A stretch of DNA of 64,000 bases, taken from NCBI GenBank assembly GCA_016838895.1, contig JAEKNU010000007.1, positions 48,797-112,796 of the forward strand. The letters run 5' to 3'. Each line of letters opens with the position of its first letter. Position 1 is the stretch's first letter. The notes beneath the pieces were generated by a model that saw nothing but the letters and a program-made list of their open reading frames with translations, did no database searches and was not told the origin of the DNA. Source of the DNA: Chloroflexota bacterium (lineage in GTDB: Bacteria > Chloroflexota > Anaerolineae > Anaerolineales > Anaerolineaceae). The translations under genes were made by a program, and so were the position numbers. Below, in pieces: positions 19,199 through 28,239 of this stretch.

Positions 19199-20374
19199 TT
19201 GTCATCAAAACAAACACTTGCCCTGAGTGTTTGCTATATGGTCTCTTTTATTGCCATCGGCATCGGAGAAGCCATTATCGGCCCCACCCTGCCCAACCTG
19301 GCTGCCCAGACCTTTTCGAATATCGGCAGTATTGGATTTCTCTTCACCGCGCTTGGTTTTGGACATATGATTGGTGCATTCGGTGGTGGTCGCTTGTATG
19401 ATCGCATGCAGGGCCATTGGTTAACTGCTGCCATGTTTTTGGCTGCTTCTTTTGTTTACTTCAGTATTCCAAATGCACCCAGTTTATCGGTTTTAGCTTT
19501 ATTGATCGTCATTTTGGGTATTGCCCAGGGTGCCATGGATGTGGGCATCAATACCCTGTTAATTTGGGTTCATGATGCTGCAGCTGCCCCCTATTTGAAT
19601 GCATTACAATTTTTCTTCGGCATAGGTGCTTTCATCTGCCCTCTGGTGATTGCACAATCTCGTCAAATCACGGGTGGGGTAAAAGGTGCCTATATCTTTG
19701 CTGCAATAACCATGCTCCCAGTGGCAATCTGGCTAATTTCGCTCAAACCACCTCAAAAGCCAGATCATCAAATCTCTGATAATGGAAACATAACCCATCC
19801 GCTCTTGATTTTTGGCATCGCGCTTTTTCTCATGTTATACATCGGCGTGCTGACCGGTTTTAGCGGCTGGCTGTATACCATCATCACCACCGAAAAAATA
19901 CTGCCCATCATCCAGGCTGACTATCTGGTCTCTGCCTTTTGGGGCTCCCTGACCGTTGGCCGTTTGGTGATGATTCCAATTTCGCGCCAAGTAAATCCAC
20001 TCAAGCTGCTCTTCTTCGATGTTCTGGGATGCACGTTAACCATGCTGCTATTTATTACGTTTCGTGAACAAGCAGCCATTGTCTGGCTTACCACCATTTT
20101 GATGGGCTTCTTCATCGCCTCGGTTTTCCCCTCAGCGATTGCCCTGGCCAATAAATACATGCACATGAGCGGTACTGTCACTGGGCTAACCTTTTTGGGC
20201 GGTAATACCGGTACCCTATTCATTCCCTGGATCTTTGGACAAATCTTTCAAGCTTCCGGCGGAAAGGCTGTCTTAATTGCCATTCTGGTTGATTTACTGC
20301 TTGTTATGGGAGTACTGCTTTTCCTGACTTTTTACACACGCAAATTACCGATTAGAAGGAATAGCCCAATCTAG
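19199..20374 (+). CDS. Major facilitator superfamily transporter
   Basis: 391 residues with 12 predicted helices. The helix 2-3 loop (GGGRLYDRMQG) matches the MFS G-x-L-x-D-R pattern. The early segment ATTGxG-like GEAIIGPTLPNLA resembles sugar/proton symporters, but the substrate cannot be told. No ATG is available; a TTG at 19199 is the best start, without a convincing ribosome site. The frame is open back to 19148, so a rare start farther upstream is possible. It is divergent from the creatininase-family gene. Confidence 0.85.
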   Translation: MSSKQTLALSVCYMVSFIAIGIGEAIIGPTLPNLAAQTFSNIGSIGFLFTALGFGHMIGAFGGGRLYDRMQGHWLTAAMFLAASFVYFSIPNAPSLSVLALLIVILGIAQGAMDVGINTLLIWVHDAAAAPYLNALQFFFGIGAFICPLVIAQSRQITGGVKGAYIFAAITMLPVAIWLISLKPPQKPDHQISDNGNITHPLLIFGIALFLMLYIGVLTGFSGWLYTIITTEKILPIIQADYLVSAFWGSLTVGRLVMIPISRQVNPLKLLFFDVLGCTLTMLLFITFREQAAIVWLTTILMGFFIASVFPSAIALANKYMHMSGTVTGLTFLGGNTGTLFIPWIFGQIFQASGGKAVLIAILVDLLLVMGVLLFLTFYTRKLPIRRNSPI

Positions 20375-20443
20375 TTATTCATTATCAAGCACATTAGGTC
20401 TTAATGCAGTCATTCTAATATTCACATACCAATTATAAAGAAG

Positions 20444-20477
20444 AGACCCTAAGGGTTTTAAAAAACCCTTAGGGTCT
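20444..20477. terminator. Terminator hairpin between MFS gene and leuS
   Basis: Perfect 15-bp stem (20444-20458 with 20463-20477) around a 4-nt loop between convergent genes. The trailing U tracts are weak on both sides, but A/T pairs sit at the loop end. Confidence 0.7.
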
Positions 20478-20505
20478 GGTATATAAATTTTATCAATAAC
20501 CAGTA

Positions 20506-22962
20506 TCAAACAACAATATTGACCAGGCGTCCGGGAACCACAATAACCTTTTTCGGTGTTTTGCCATCCAGGAATTTCTGTACTGCCGGGCTGGCCAATG
20601 CCTTCTTTTCAGCATCAGCGTTGGAGATATCCACCGTCACCATGATCTTGTCGCGTACTTTTCCATTGATCTGCACAATCAACGGAATTTCTTCTTCTTT
20701 GGCTGCCTCGGCATCATATTCCGGCCAGGGTTGCGTATGGATGGAATAGGATTTTCCCAATGCCGCCCATAATTCCTCAGTAATATGCGGGGCCACAGGC
20801 GCCATCAAACGCAAGTAAACATCAACGGTTTCGTTCCAGACAGGTGTGTTCCACAAGCCGGCCGCTTTGGCTTTGAACATCTCATTCATCAATTCCATCA
20901 TCGATGAAATGATCGTGTTGAATTCAAAATGCTCAAAATCATGCGTTACTTTATCAACCGTCTGATGTAATTTCCGGCGCAGGTTTTTTGACACTTCTGC
21001 ATCATCGATTATGTTATCAGTCGGTTCCATCACGGCAGTCCAGGTACGCCGAATCCAACGGTTGGTGCCATCGATACCACTGTAACTCCACGGCGCGCCC
21101 AGTTCCCAACGGGCAAAGAACATCAGATAGGCACGAATCGTATCTGCTCCATATTCATTCACCAGATTATCCGGAGCAACCACGTTGCCACGGCTTTTGG
21201 ACATTTTCTCGGAATCCTCGCCCAAAACCATACCCTGATTACGCAGCATCAACATCGGTTCAGAACCTTTGGTAATGCCCATATCACGCAAGGCTTTATG
21301 GAAAAAGCGTGTATAAATCAAATGCATGGTGGCGTGCTCAATGCCACCAGTATAGATATCCAACGGCATCCAGTAGTCGTATTCCTTTTGATCAAACGGC
21401 CAAGTGTCGCAATTCGGGCTTAAGTAGCGCAGATGATACCATGATGAACACATGAAGGTATCCATGGTATCCGTCTCACGTTCCGCATCCCCACCACATA
21501 CCGGGCATTTCACATTTTTCCAGGTCGGGTGCAATTTCAACGGGCTTTCCCCTGTGGGTGTCCACTCCACATCATCCGGCAGCAGCACCGGTAATTGATC
21601 TTCCGGCACGGGCACGACACCGCATTTGGCACAGTGAATCATCGGGATGGGTGCACCCCAATAACGCTGCCGTGAGATCAACCAGTCGCGCAGGTGATAG
21701 TTTACAGCTTCCTTGCCAATCTCTTTGGATTCCAGAAAGGTAATCATTTTGGGGAAGGCTTCTTCCATGCTGGTGCCGCTTAGCGAACCGCTGTTCACCA
21801 TTCCGCCCTTGGCCGGGATGGCTTCGGTCATGTCAGCTTCGATAATCGGATCAATATCATTCGGTTGGATGACAACTCGAATTTCAATACCGAACTTGCG
21901 CGCAAACTCAAAGTCACGCTGATCGTGGGCTGGCACGGCCATGATTGCGCCTGTCCCATAGGACATCAGCACATAATCGGCAATCCAGATCGGAATGCGT
22001 TCTTCATTGACCGGATTAATCGCATAACCACCTGTGAATACACCGGTTTTTTCTTTATCCGTGGCCTCACGCTCAATATCCGTCTGACGGGACGCCGTCT
22101 CACGATAGGCTGCCACTTCAGCTTTTTGGGCATCACTGATCAATTTATCTACCAGGGGATGTTCCGGTGCCAGGACCATGAAGGTCGCCCCAAACAGCGT
22201 ATCCGGACGCGTGGTAAAGACCTCCAGATCATCGCCTTGTTCGGTCTTAAATACCACGGATGCCCCGCTGGATTTTCCAATCCAGTTGGTTTGCAGCAAC
22301 TGTACCCTTTCCGGCCAATCAATCGTGGAAAAGTCCAGCAGCTCATCTGCATAATTAGTTGTTTTAAAGAACCACTGATTCAATTTCTTTTTAATGACTG
22401 GCGTATTACAGCGCTCGCAATGCCGGTCATCGCCCCAGACCTGCTCACGTGCCAGGGTTGTATTACACTGCGGACACCAATCCACCGGCGACATCTTGCG
22501 ATAAGCCAGGTCATGCTTGACCAGCTGAACGAAGAACCATTCCGTCCAGTGATAATATTTCGGATCGGCACTGACCATCTCACGGCGCCAATCGAACATG
22601 GCACCCATCGAGCGTAGCTGTCCGCGCATGCGCTCAATATTTGCAAAGGTCCAGGTTTTGGGATGAATGTTATTTTTGATGGCCGCATTTTCCGCAGGTA
22701 AACCGAAGGCGTCAAAGCCAATCGGGAACATGACATTGTAGCCCTGCATGCGCATAAAACGCGCGCGCGCATCCGATGGCGCCATGGCATACCAGTGACC
22801 GATATGAAGGTCGCCGGATGGATAAGGAAGCATGGTCATTGCATAATATTTTTTCATATCCGGGTTGATATCGGCATGATAGATACCGTCATCATCCCAT
22901 TTTTTCTGCCATTTGATTTCGATCTCTTGTGGTTTGTATTCCTGAAATTCCATATTCGCCAT
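20506..22962 (-). CDS. leuS: Leucyl-tRNA synthetase
   Basis: 818 residues, full bacterial length. Class I signatures are HIGH (about 49-52, after PYPSGDL) and KMSKS (about 585-590). The CP1 editing domain shows TTRPDTLFGAT and GTGAIMAVPAHDQRD, so proofreading of mischarged tRNA should be intact. A zinc-ribbon-like set of Cys pairs (CPQC, CERC; CAKC, CPVC) is present. AAGGAG precedes the ATG. Expression is predicted to be governed by the T-box leader directly upstream. Confidence 0.98.
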   Translation of the reverse strand: MANMEFQEYKPQEIEIKWQKKWDDDGIYHADINPDMKKYYAMTMLPYPSGDLHIGHWYAMAPSDARARFMRMQGYNVMFPIGFDAFGLPAENAAIKNNIHPKTWTFANIERMRGQLRSMGAMFDWRREMVSADPKYYHWTEWFFVQLVKHDLAYRKMSPVDWCPQCNTTLAREQVWGDDRHCERCNTPVIKKKLNQWFFKTTNYADELLDFSTIDWPERVQLLQTNWIGKSSGASVVFKTEQGDDLEVFTTRPDTLFGATFMVLAPEHPLVDKLISDAQKAEVAAYRETASRQTDIEREATDKEKTGVFTGGYAINPVNEERIPIWIADYVLMSYGTGAIMAVPAHDQRDFEFARKFGIEIRVVIQPNDIDPIIEADMTEAIPAKGGMVNSGSLSGTSMEEAFPKMITFLESKEIGKEAVNYHLRDWLISRQRYWGAPIPMIHCAKCGVVPVPEDQLPVLLPDDVEWTPTGESPLKLHPTWKNVKCPVCGGDAERETDTMDTFMCSSWYHLRYLSPNCDTWPFDQKEYDYWMPLDIYTGGIEHATMHLIYTRFFHKALRDMGITKGSEPMLMLRNQGMVLGEDSEKMSKSRGNVVAPDNLVNEYGADTIRAYLMFFARWELGAPWSYSGIDGTNRWIRRTWTAVMEPTDNIIDDAEVSKNLRRKLHQTVDKVTHDFEHFEFNTIISSMMELMNEMFKAKAAGLWNTPVWNETVDVYLRLMAPVAPHITEELWAALGKSYSIHTQPWPEYDAEAAKEEEIPLIVQINGKVRDKIMVTVDISNADAEKKALASPAVQKFLDGKTPKKVIVVPGRLVNIVV

Positions 22963-22974
22963 GCTTGACTCCTT

Positions 22975-23205
22975 AAAATAAAAACTTCCTCATCCAAAGG
23001 GACGAAGAAGAACACTCCGCGGTACCACCCAGATTGCCCATGATACAGGCCACTCAGGTTCGCGATATCGGGCGAAACCGGCTGCCTTACTTGATTTCAG
23101 GCATGCAACGTACTGTTTTCACAGTTGATTGGCGAGGACTGTTCCTGTGCTCCGGATACACCTTGTCAGACTTTCAGCCGCTGATCTGACTCTCTGCCGA
23201 ATAAC
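22975..23205 (-). promoter_or_regulatory. T-box riboswitch (transcription attenuator) of leuS
   Basis: Minus-strand leader with the T-box core GGGTGGTACCGCGG (23030-23017). UGGU in the antiterminator fits tRNA with discriminator A, as in tRNA-Leu. A terminator follows: an 11-bp stem with two G-U pairs (23007-22977) and TTTTTATTTT, 10 nt before AAGGAG of leuS. Upstream lies a stem-I-like region with AGAGAG and GGCTGAAAG. Uncharged tRNA-Leu should block the terminator. The specifier codon is unresolved: CUG and CUC both occur. The 5' end is approximate. Confidence 0.9.
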
Positions 23206-23240
23206 AGCATACTCCAATCCGTTTTATATCGTATTTTGTA

Positions 23241-23272
23241 AAATAAACACCCAGGAAAAACAGCCTGAGTGT
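23241..23272 (-). terminator. Terminator of the tRNA-Ala transcript
   Basis: Minus strand: 9-bp stem with one G-U pair (23272-23264 with 23255-23247), 8-nt loop, then TTTATTTT. It separates the tRNA unit from the leuS leader. Confidence 0.75.
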
Positions 23273-23280
23273 CTGAAAAG

Positions 23281-23353
23281 TGGACCCAGAGAGACTCGAA
23301 CTCTCGGCCTCCTCAATGCCATTGAGGCGCGCTCCCAACTGCGCCATGGGCCC
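23281..23353 (-). tRNA. tRNA-Ala (GGC)
   Basis: 73 nt cloverleaf. The 7-bp acceptor stem contains the G3-U70 alanine identity pair. D arm GCGC/GCGC, anticodon stem CCTCA/TGAGG with loop ATGGCAT (anticodon GGC, reads GCC/GCU), T arm GAGAG/CTCTC with TTCGAGT. Discriminator A73; CCA is not encoded. Confidence 0.95.
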
Positions 23354-23410
23354 ATTTTTGTCTATTCTATTTGTAAATTCCACCGCAAGCTTCAGTCAGG
23401 CTCGCTCCAG

Positions 23411-23483
23411 TGGACCTGGAGGGATTCGAACCCTCGACCTCATCAGTGCGATTGATGCGCGCTCCCAACTGCGCTACAGGCCC
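23411..23483 (-). tRNA. tRNA-Ala (CGC)
   Basis: 73 nt cloverleaf with acceptor GGGCCTG/CAGGTCC including G3-U70, anticodon stem CATCA/TGATG with loop ATCGCAC (anticodon CGC, reads GCG), T loop TTCGAAT, discriminator A73 and no encoded CCA. It lies 57 nt upstream of tRNA-Ala(GGC) on the same strand, so one transcript is likely. Confidence 0.95.
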
Positions 23484-23647
23484 TTACTTGAGGGTGCGTT
23501 TATTTTAATACAGTGAAGGGGAAGTGTCAAGGTGAGGGAAAAGTTGTGGGGGAAAAATCGTAGCCGGATTGAGGAAAATCTTACTAATTCTAATTTCAGA
23601 TAATTACCAAAACCCGACATCAGGGTTTCCCGCTCATTTCAACATCC

Positions 23648-24472
23648 CTAGAGAAAACTCAACATCACCAATCCCCCCAACACAATGCGGTACCAGCCAA
23701 ACACTTTGAAATCATGTTTTTTGATGTACCCCCGCAAAAACTTGATCGAAACCATCGAAACCAGAAAAGCAGTCAGCGTTCCAATCAACAATATCAAAAT
23801 CTCGGAACTACTGAATACAAATCCTAATTTCAGTAATTTCAGCAAGCTTGCCCCAAACATGGCCGGAATTGCCAGCACGAAGGAAAAATCTGCGGCGGTG
23901 CTACGTGATAAACCCAACAACAGACCACAAAGAATGGTCGCCCCGGAACGAGATGTTCCGGGGAAGATGGCTGCCATTAATTGGGCGATACCGATAATAA
24001 AGGCTGCTGTATAGGTTATGTTGGCAATCTCGACAATCTTTGGTTCTTTACTGGCATTCACATACTCGATTAGTAGAAACAAAATCCCTAACAAAATCAA
24101 CATCACGGCAACTGTTTGATAATTATAAAAAACTTCATGCAATGTATTATCAAGTGTAATTGCATAGATGCCGGCAGGAATGCAAGCCACAATCACCTTT
24201 AGCCATAACACAAGTATCGGTTTCTTCACCTGTAAACCATTCTCATTGGTTATTGGGAAGAGTTTTTTCCAAAACAAAACCACCACCGCCATGATAGCGC
24301 CCAGCTGAATAACCACAAAGTACAATTCCTTGAACTCGGTACTAATATTTAATTGGATCCATTCATCCACCAGTATCAGATGTCCTGTACTGCTGATTGG
24401 CAGCCACTCGGTAACGCCTTCAACAATGCCAAACAAGATTGCATGCAGGATGTCAATCAGACGCCATGCCAT
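23648..24472 (-). CDS. uppP: Undecaprenyl-diphosphatase (BacA type)
   Basis: 274 residues, about eight helices. Catalytic motifs are EGVTEWLPISSTGH (Glu18, Glu22, His31) and FPGTSRSGAT with the conserved Arg. The enzyme removes a phosphate from undecaprenyl-PP to recycle the lipid carrier of peptidoglycan and polysaccharide synthesis. Extra copies give bacitracin tolerance. Its ATG overlaps the stop of the upstream ABC permease (TAATG), so it is the last gene of a regulator-kinase-transporter operon. This arrangement resembles enterococcal bcrABD. Confidence 0.96.
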   Translation of the reverse strand: MAWRLIDILHAILFGIVEGVTEWLPISSTGHLILVDEWIQLNISTEFKELYFVVIQLGAIMAVVVLFWKKLFPITNENGLQVKKPILVLWLKVIVACIPAGIYAITLDNTLHEVFYNYQTVAVMLILLGILFLLIEYVNASKEPKIVEIANITYTAAFIIGIAQLMAAIFPGTSRSGATILCGLLLGLSRSTAADFSFVLAIPAMFGASLLKLLKLGFVFSSSEILILLIGTLTAFLVSMVSIKFLRGYIKKHDFKVFGWYRIVLGGLVMLSFL

Positions 24473-25221
24473 TACTTCACATCCTCGTTAGCAAAATACC
24501 ATGCACTGAGGCCAAATCCAACGGCAGATACGAGGATAATCAAACCCATTGATAATCCAATCGAGTAACCCGTATCTACCAGGCGATCACTGACCAACAA
24601 AAATGTTGCTGTCCAGGGGAACAAGGCGCCCAAACTTTCATTGGCTAAAGCTGCATTGCCCATCACAATTGCGGTTGCAGCAATCACTGGAATGACGACC
24701 TGTTTTGTCCATAAGGTTACAAATATGAATGGGGATAGCGTAATAAACAATAACAAACCACCTAGCAGCATACTACCTAAATATTGCATAGCTACCATCC
24801 AATCCAGTGTCATGGAATGATACATGGCGATAAATATCGCGGCAAACATCAACATACTTGCCCAGGTGATCAGGGTCAGCACCTGTATCCAGATCAAAAA
24901 CATAATGAACTTACTGATTAAAAAGGATGATTTAGATACAGGAATTGTCAGAATAGATTTGAGCGTATTTTCCGTGTATTCCCGGCTAAATAAATAAGAA
25001 CCGATAACCACATATACCACTGTCCCAAACAACAGCATGCTGTACAGTAAACAACTGCTATACATATCTCCAATACCAAATGCTCTTTCCGGTTGAGAAG
25101 CATGTATTCTTATTGCTTCAATAAACATCATGGAAGGTGCAACAAAGGCCCCCAGGAAGCTGATCAACAACATATTTGAGTGTTTTAATTTTGCAAATTC
25201 ACAATAGACGAGATCAAACAT
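24472..25221 (-). CDS. ABC-2 type permease, bacitracin/lantibiotic-exporter-like
   Basis: 249 residues with six hydrophobic segments (about 18-38, 60-80, 105-130, 140-165, 175-195, 220-242). This is the BcrB/NatB-like permease plan used with stand-alone ATPases. The ATG at 25221 lies 7 nt after GGAGGG; an ATG two codons earlier is too close. It overlaps the ATPase gene and its stop overlaps uppP. Direction and substrate are inferred from context: removal of an envelope-active antibiotic or lipid. Confidence 0.85.
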   Translation of the reverse strand: MFDLVYCEFAKLKHSNMLLISFLGAFVAPSMMFIEAIRIHASQPERAFGIGDMYSSCLLYSMLLFGTVVYVVIGSYLFSREYTENTLKSILTIPVSKSSFLISKFIMFLIWIQVLTLITWASMLMFAAIFIAMYHSMTLDWMVAMQYLGSMLLGGLLLFITLSPFIFVTLWTKQVVIPVIAATAIVMGNAALANESLGALFPWTATFLLVSDRLVDTGYSIGLSMGLIILVSAVGFGLSAWYFANEDVK

Positions 25222-26137
25222 TGCCATTCCCTCCGATCAGACCTGAGAAATAATCTTCCAGTTTTTCTTCACTAACAGTCACTTTGGATACAACTAAGTG
25301 GTTTTCCACAAAACAAGAATTAATCTCACCGCGTTGATCAATACATTCATATAAACGAATTGTTTGATGATCCAATACTGAATAATCGGAAGTATGAAAC
25401 TGGCGTTCCAACAGCAAAGCAGCGGTGTTCACATTAGAAACATCAAATTCAACATACTGCCGGTTTCGTTGATGCAAATCAGCCATATCCACTTCTTCCA
25501 ACAGGCTGCCTTCATGCATCACACCGATAATATCGGCCAGTTGTTCCACTTCACTTAACACATGACTGGAAATAAAAATGGTTATTCCTTTCTCTTTACA
25601 AAGTGAAAGCAAGAATGTACGAAGTTCATGAATACCAATCGGGTCGAGCCCATTAATCGGTTCATCCAGAATAAGAAGTTCTGGTTCATGCATGATGGCG
25701 GCTGCAATGCCCAAGCGTTGTTTCATGCCCAGGGAATAATTGGAATAGCGTTTCTTGGGCTCTTTTTCCAATCCAACGACAGATAATGCATAATCAATGC
25801 TATCCTTGCGATGCATTCCCCGTAAGCGGGCCAATATCTTCAAATTTTCCGGTCCGGTCAAATTTTCATAAAAACCGGGTGATTCTACCAAAGAGCCAAT
25901 TCTGCGATATATTTTATCCGGATTTTCTGTATGAGGTCTACCAAATAATGATATGTTTCCGCTCGTGGGCCGAACCAAATTCAACAACATGCGCATGGTG
26001 GTTGTTTTTCCAGCGCCATTTCGTCCCAATAAACAGTAGATCTTTCCTCGCGGAATATGCAAATCAAGCGTATTAACGCCTAACTGATCCCCGAATTGCT
26101 TTGTCAGTGCATGCGTTTCAATCACAAATTCTGTCAT
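25214..26137 (-). CDS. ABC transporter ATPase, BcrA/lantibiotic immunity-like
   Basis: 307 residues. Walker A GRNGAGKTTTM, Q-loop region, signature YSLGMKQR, Walker B LLILDEPINGLDP and the H-loop (FISSHVLSEVE) are all present. The SLGMKQR signature form is typical of BcrA/DrrA-like exporters. A roughly 85-residue C-terminal extension is also usual there. AAGGAGA stands 9 nt before the ATG. It pairs with the permease that overlaps its 3' end. Confidence 0.92.
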   Translation of the reverse strand: MTEFVIETHALTKQFGDQLGVNTLDLHIPRGKIYCLLGRNGAGKTTTMRMLLNLVRPTSGNISLFGRPHTENPDKIYRRIGSLVESPGFYENLTGPENLKILARLRGMHRKDSIDYALSVVGLEKEPKKRYSNYSLGMKQRLGIAAAIMHEPELLILDEPINGLDPIGIHELRTFLLSLCKEKGITIFISSHVLSEVEQLADIIGVMHEGSLLEEVDMADLHQRNRQYVEFDVSNVNTAALLLERQFHTSDYSVLDHQTIRLYECIDQRGEINSCFVENHLVVSKVTVSEEKLEDYFSGLIGGNGNV

Positions 26138-26213
26138 TGTTAAATGTCTCCTTTATGAAATGAATTTTAGCAATCAATCCTGACAAAGCCCTGTCTTAAT
26201 TCTTACTTTATTC

Positions 26214-27122
26214 TTACTTTTTATAGGGGAATTTAATACAAAAAACGGTATTCGTTTCATCAGACCTGGAAACAGAAATTTCACCATCCAAACCACGAAC
26301 CAACTCATCCACGATTGCCAAACCAAGGCCGCTGCCGCGATCCGACCGAGCTGCATCCCCTTTGTATAACCGACCAAATATATACGGCATCTGATCCGCC
26401 GGAATTGCCTTTCCGTTATTTCCCACTTGTATCAAAACAGAAGCAGTATTTTTTTCAACACAGATGTGGATCTCAGAACAATGGCCATGCTTTATGGCAT
26501 TTTGAAGTAAATTATTAATAATCCGAGTGTATGCAAATTTATCCAAAAACAGAATAAAATCACTCTCCGGAATAGTAGCATTTAACGTGATTTGCGATTG
26601 CTCAAATACCGGCAACCACTCAATAAGAATCTCACGGGTATATTCATTAATCTCTACCGCTTCTAATTGATATTGCTGCTCCTGGGAATTCAGTTTAAAC
26701 CAATCAAAAAGTGTATCAATATAAGCTTTTAAATCATTAGCTTTCCGATATGCAACTGAAATATATTCCTCTGTCTCACCTGAGTCCAGGGTACCCTTAT
26801 CCAATGCCTCCAGATAACCCAGTAAAGAAGCCAATGGTGTTCGCACATCATGGGAAAGGCTGGTTAATAACAATTTATTTGCCTGATCAGCTTTTTTGAA
26901 TTGTTGAAATTCTTCCTGATTTTCACCAATGATCCGGTTCAGCTCAAAGGCGATATCGGTAGGGACACCATTATGTCTGGAAAATATTTTCTCTTTATTT
27001 CCCGCCCGGTATCGTTGCAATAATTTCAACCATTCTTTTTCTTCCTTTTTCCCGCGCCATAGATAGAATAACAAACTCAAACAACCAATTAATAAAACAA
27101 TAACAATGGCTTGTAACATCAT
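26214..27122 (-). CDS. Sensor histidine kinase with a single N-terminal membrane segment
   Basis: 302 residues. One hydrophobic helix (about 3-22) is followed directly by a cytoplasmic linker, HisKA SLSHDVRTPLASLLGY (His near 90) and a HATPase domain (NAIKHG, GSGLGLAIV). There is no extracytoplasmic sensor loop, so sensing may be within the membrane or through the ABC partner, as for Bce-type kinases, although those have two helices. The start overlaps the regulator stop by 4 nt. The kinase is 76 nt upstream of the ABC genes. Confidence 0.93.
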   Translation of the reverse strand: MMLQAIVIVLLIGCLSLLFYLWRGKKEEKEWLKLLQRYRAGNKEKIFSRHNGVPTDIAFELNRIIGENQEEFQQFKKADQANKLLLTSLSHDVRTPLASLLGYLEALDKGTLDSGETEEYISVAYRKANDLKAYIDTLFDWFKLNSQEQQYQLEAVEINEYTREILIEWLPVFEQSQITLNATIPESDFILFLDKFAYTRIINNLLQNAIKHGHCSEIHICVEKNTASVLIQVGNNGKAIPADQMPYIFGRLYKGDAARSDRGSGLGLAIVDELVRGLDGEISVSRSDETNTVFCIKFPYKK

Positions 27123-27817
27123 GCATCACCACCAAACTTGTATCCCACCCCCCAAACCGTCAAAATATACATTGGATTTTCAGGGTCAGGTTCAATTTTT
27201 TTACGTAAACGGCGAATATGAACCATGATGTTATTGCCATCAAAGGCGTACTCTTCTTCCCAAACCCCACGATAAATCTGTTTCTTTGTAAACACCTTAC
27301 CCTTGTTGCTTGCCAAAAAATAAAGCAAATCAAATTCTTTGGCTGTCAATTCAATCAATTGATCATTTACACTGACTTCATGTCGAGTAAGATCAATGTG
27401 TACATTGCCTGTATTGAGGATTTGGTTTTCATCATTATCGTCTGGATTAAGAACGGTGTATCTTCTTAAAAGAGAAGCAACGCGAGCCAAAAACTCATTT
27501 ATGCTAAATGGTTTCGTAAGATAATCATCTGCCCCCATACGTAAACCGGTGACTTTATCAATTTCACTATCTTTTGCTGTTAACATCAAAATTGGAACAT
27601 TACGTTTATTACGGATATTGGTTAAAACATCAAAACCACTTATTTTGGGTAGCATGACGTCCAATACCAATAGGTGATAATCATTCATGAGTGCTTCGTT
27701 CAAACCGGATTCACCATCATGACGAACAACAACAACATAGCCATCGGTTTGAAGATTTTTCTTTAACAGCTTGCATAAATCCTTATCATCATCTATTAAA
27801 AGGATTCGATTTCTCAT
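27119..27817 (-). CDS. OmpR-family response regulator of the envelope operon
   Basis: 232 residues from the ATG at 27817, which sits 6 nt after GAGGT; an earlier ATG at 27829 overlaps that site. The receiver has IDDDKD, phospho-acceptor Asp53 (LVLDVMLP) and TKPFSINEF. The winged-helix effector domain has VHIRRLRKKIEP. It is first in a five-gene operon and probably autoregulated. A TATAAT box lies at 27861-27856 on the minus strand without a good -35. Confidence 0.94.
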   Translation of the reverse strand: MRNRILLIDDDKDLCKLLKKNLQTDGYVVVVRHDGESGLNEALMNDYHLLVLDVMLPKISGFDVLTNIRNKRNVPILMLTAKDSEIDKVTGLRMGADDYLTKPFSINEFLARVASLLRRYTVLNPDDNDENQILNTGNVHIDLTRHEVSVNDQLIELTAKEFDLLYFLASNKGKVFTKKQIYRGVWEEEYAFDGNNIMVHIRRLRKKIEPDPENPMYILTVWGVGYKFGGDA

Positions 27818-27829
27818 CGTGTACCTCAT

Positions 27830-28210
27830 ACATTTCTGTTGTATCCTAGAAATTTATTATACTAACGATATATGAATGGCATAGATGAAAAGTTGTTTTC
27901 CGTTCACATGTAATAATGCTGAAACACCAACGGTTAAGTACCTAATTCTCGATTTGACAACTCCTATTCATTATTGTTAATTATGTTTAACTTTGTAGAA
28001 TAAAGAGAATTTTGTAATTATTAGTGGAAAACACGAACGAATGGCTACCCTGCATCTCCCAATCATTACGGATAATACTAGAAGACTCTTTATTGATATG
28101 AGATACACAGCTTTCAGCTTGGAAGAGGATTAACATCGAACTCATCAACTGAAAGTATTTGCATGGCTGCCTATTACTTTGTGGTTTGATGTTCCATGAA
28201 ATATTGGTTA
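27830..28210. other. Intergenic region without a supported gene
   Basis: AT-rich spacer between divergent operons. A plus-strand frame at 28040 would encode 30 residues (MATLHLPIITDN...) and a minus frame 76 residues; neither has a ribosome site or a recognisable product. A TTGACA occurs at 27954 with a poor -10. Confidence 0.5.
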
Positions 28211-28239
28211 TTGACAAACAAATTCCTGCGTGCTATTAT
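28211..28239 (+). promoter_or_regulatory. Strong promoter of the arabinoside operon
   Basis: TTGACA (28211-28216), exactly 17 nt, TATTAT (28234-28239). The -10 runs into the left arm of the palindrome at 28236, so repressor binding there would block transcription. Confidence 0.85.

Noticed and set aside
21865..22617. 250-residue open frame on the plus strand inside leuS
   Set aside because: Shadow of a highly conserved gene on the other strand; no ribosome site and no family features.
27987..28217. 76-residue frame on the minus strand before the arabinoside promoter
   Set aside because: No ribosome site, low-complexity composition, no recognisable domain, and it runs into the promoter region.
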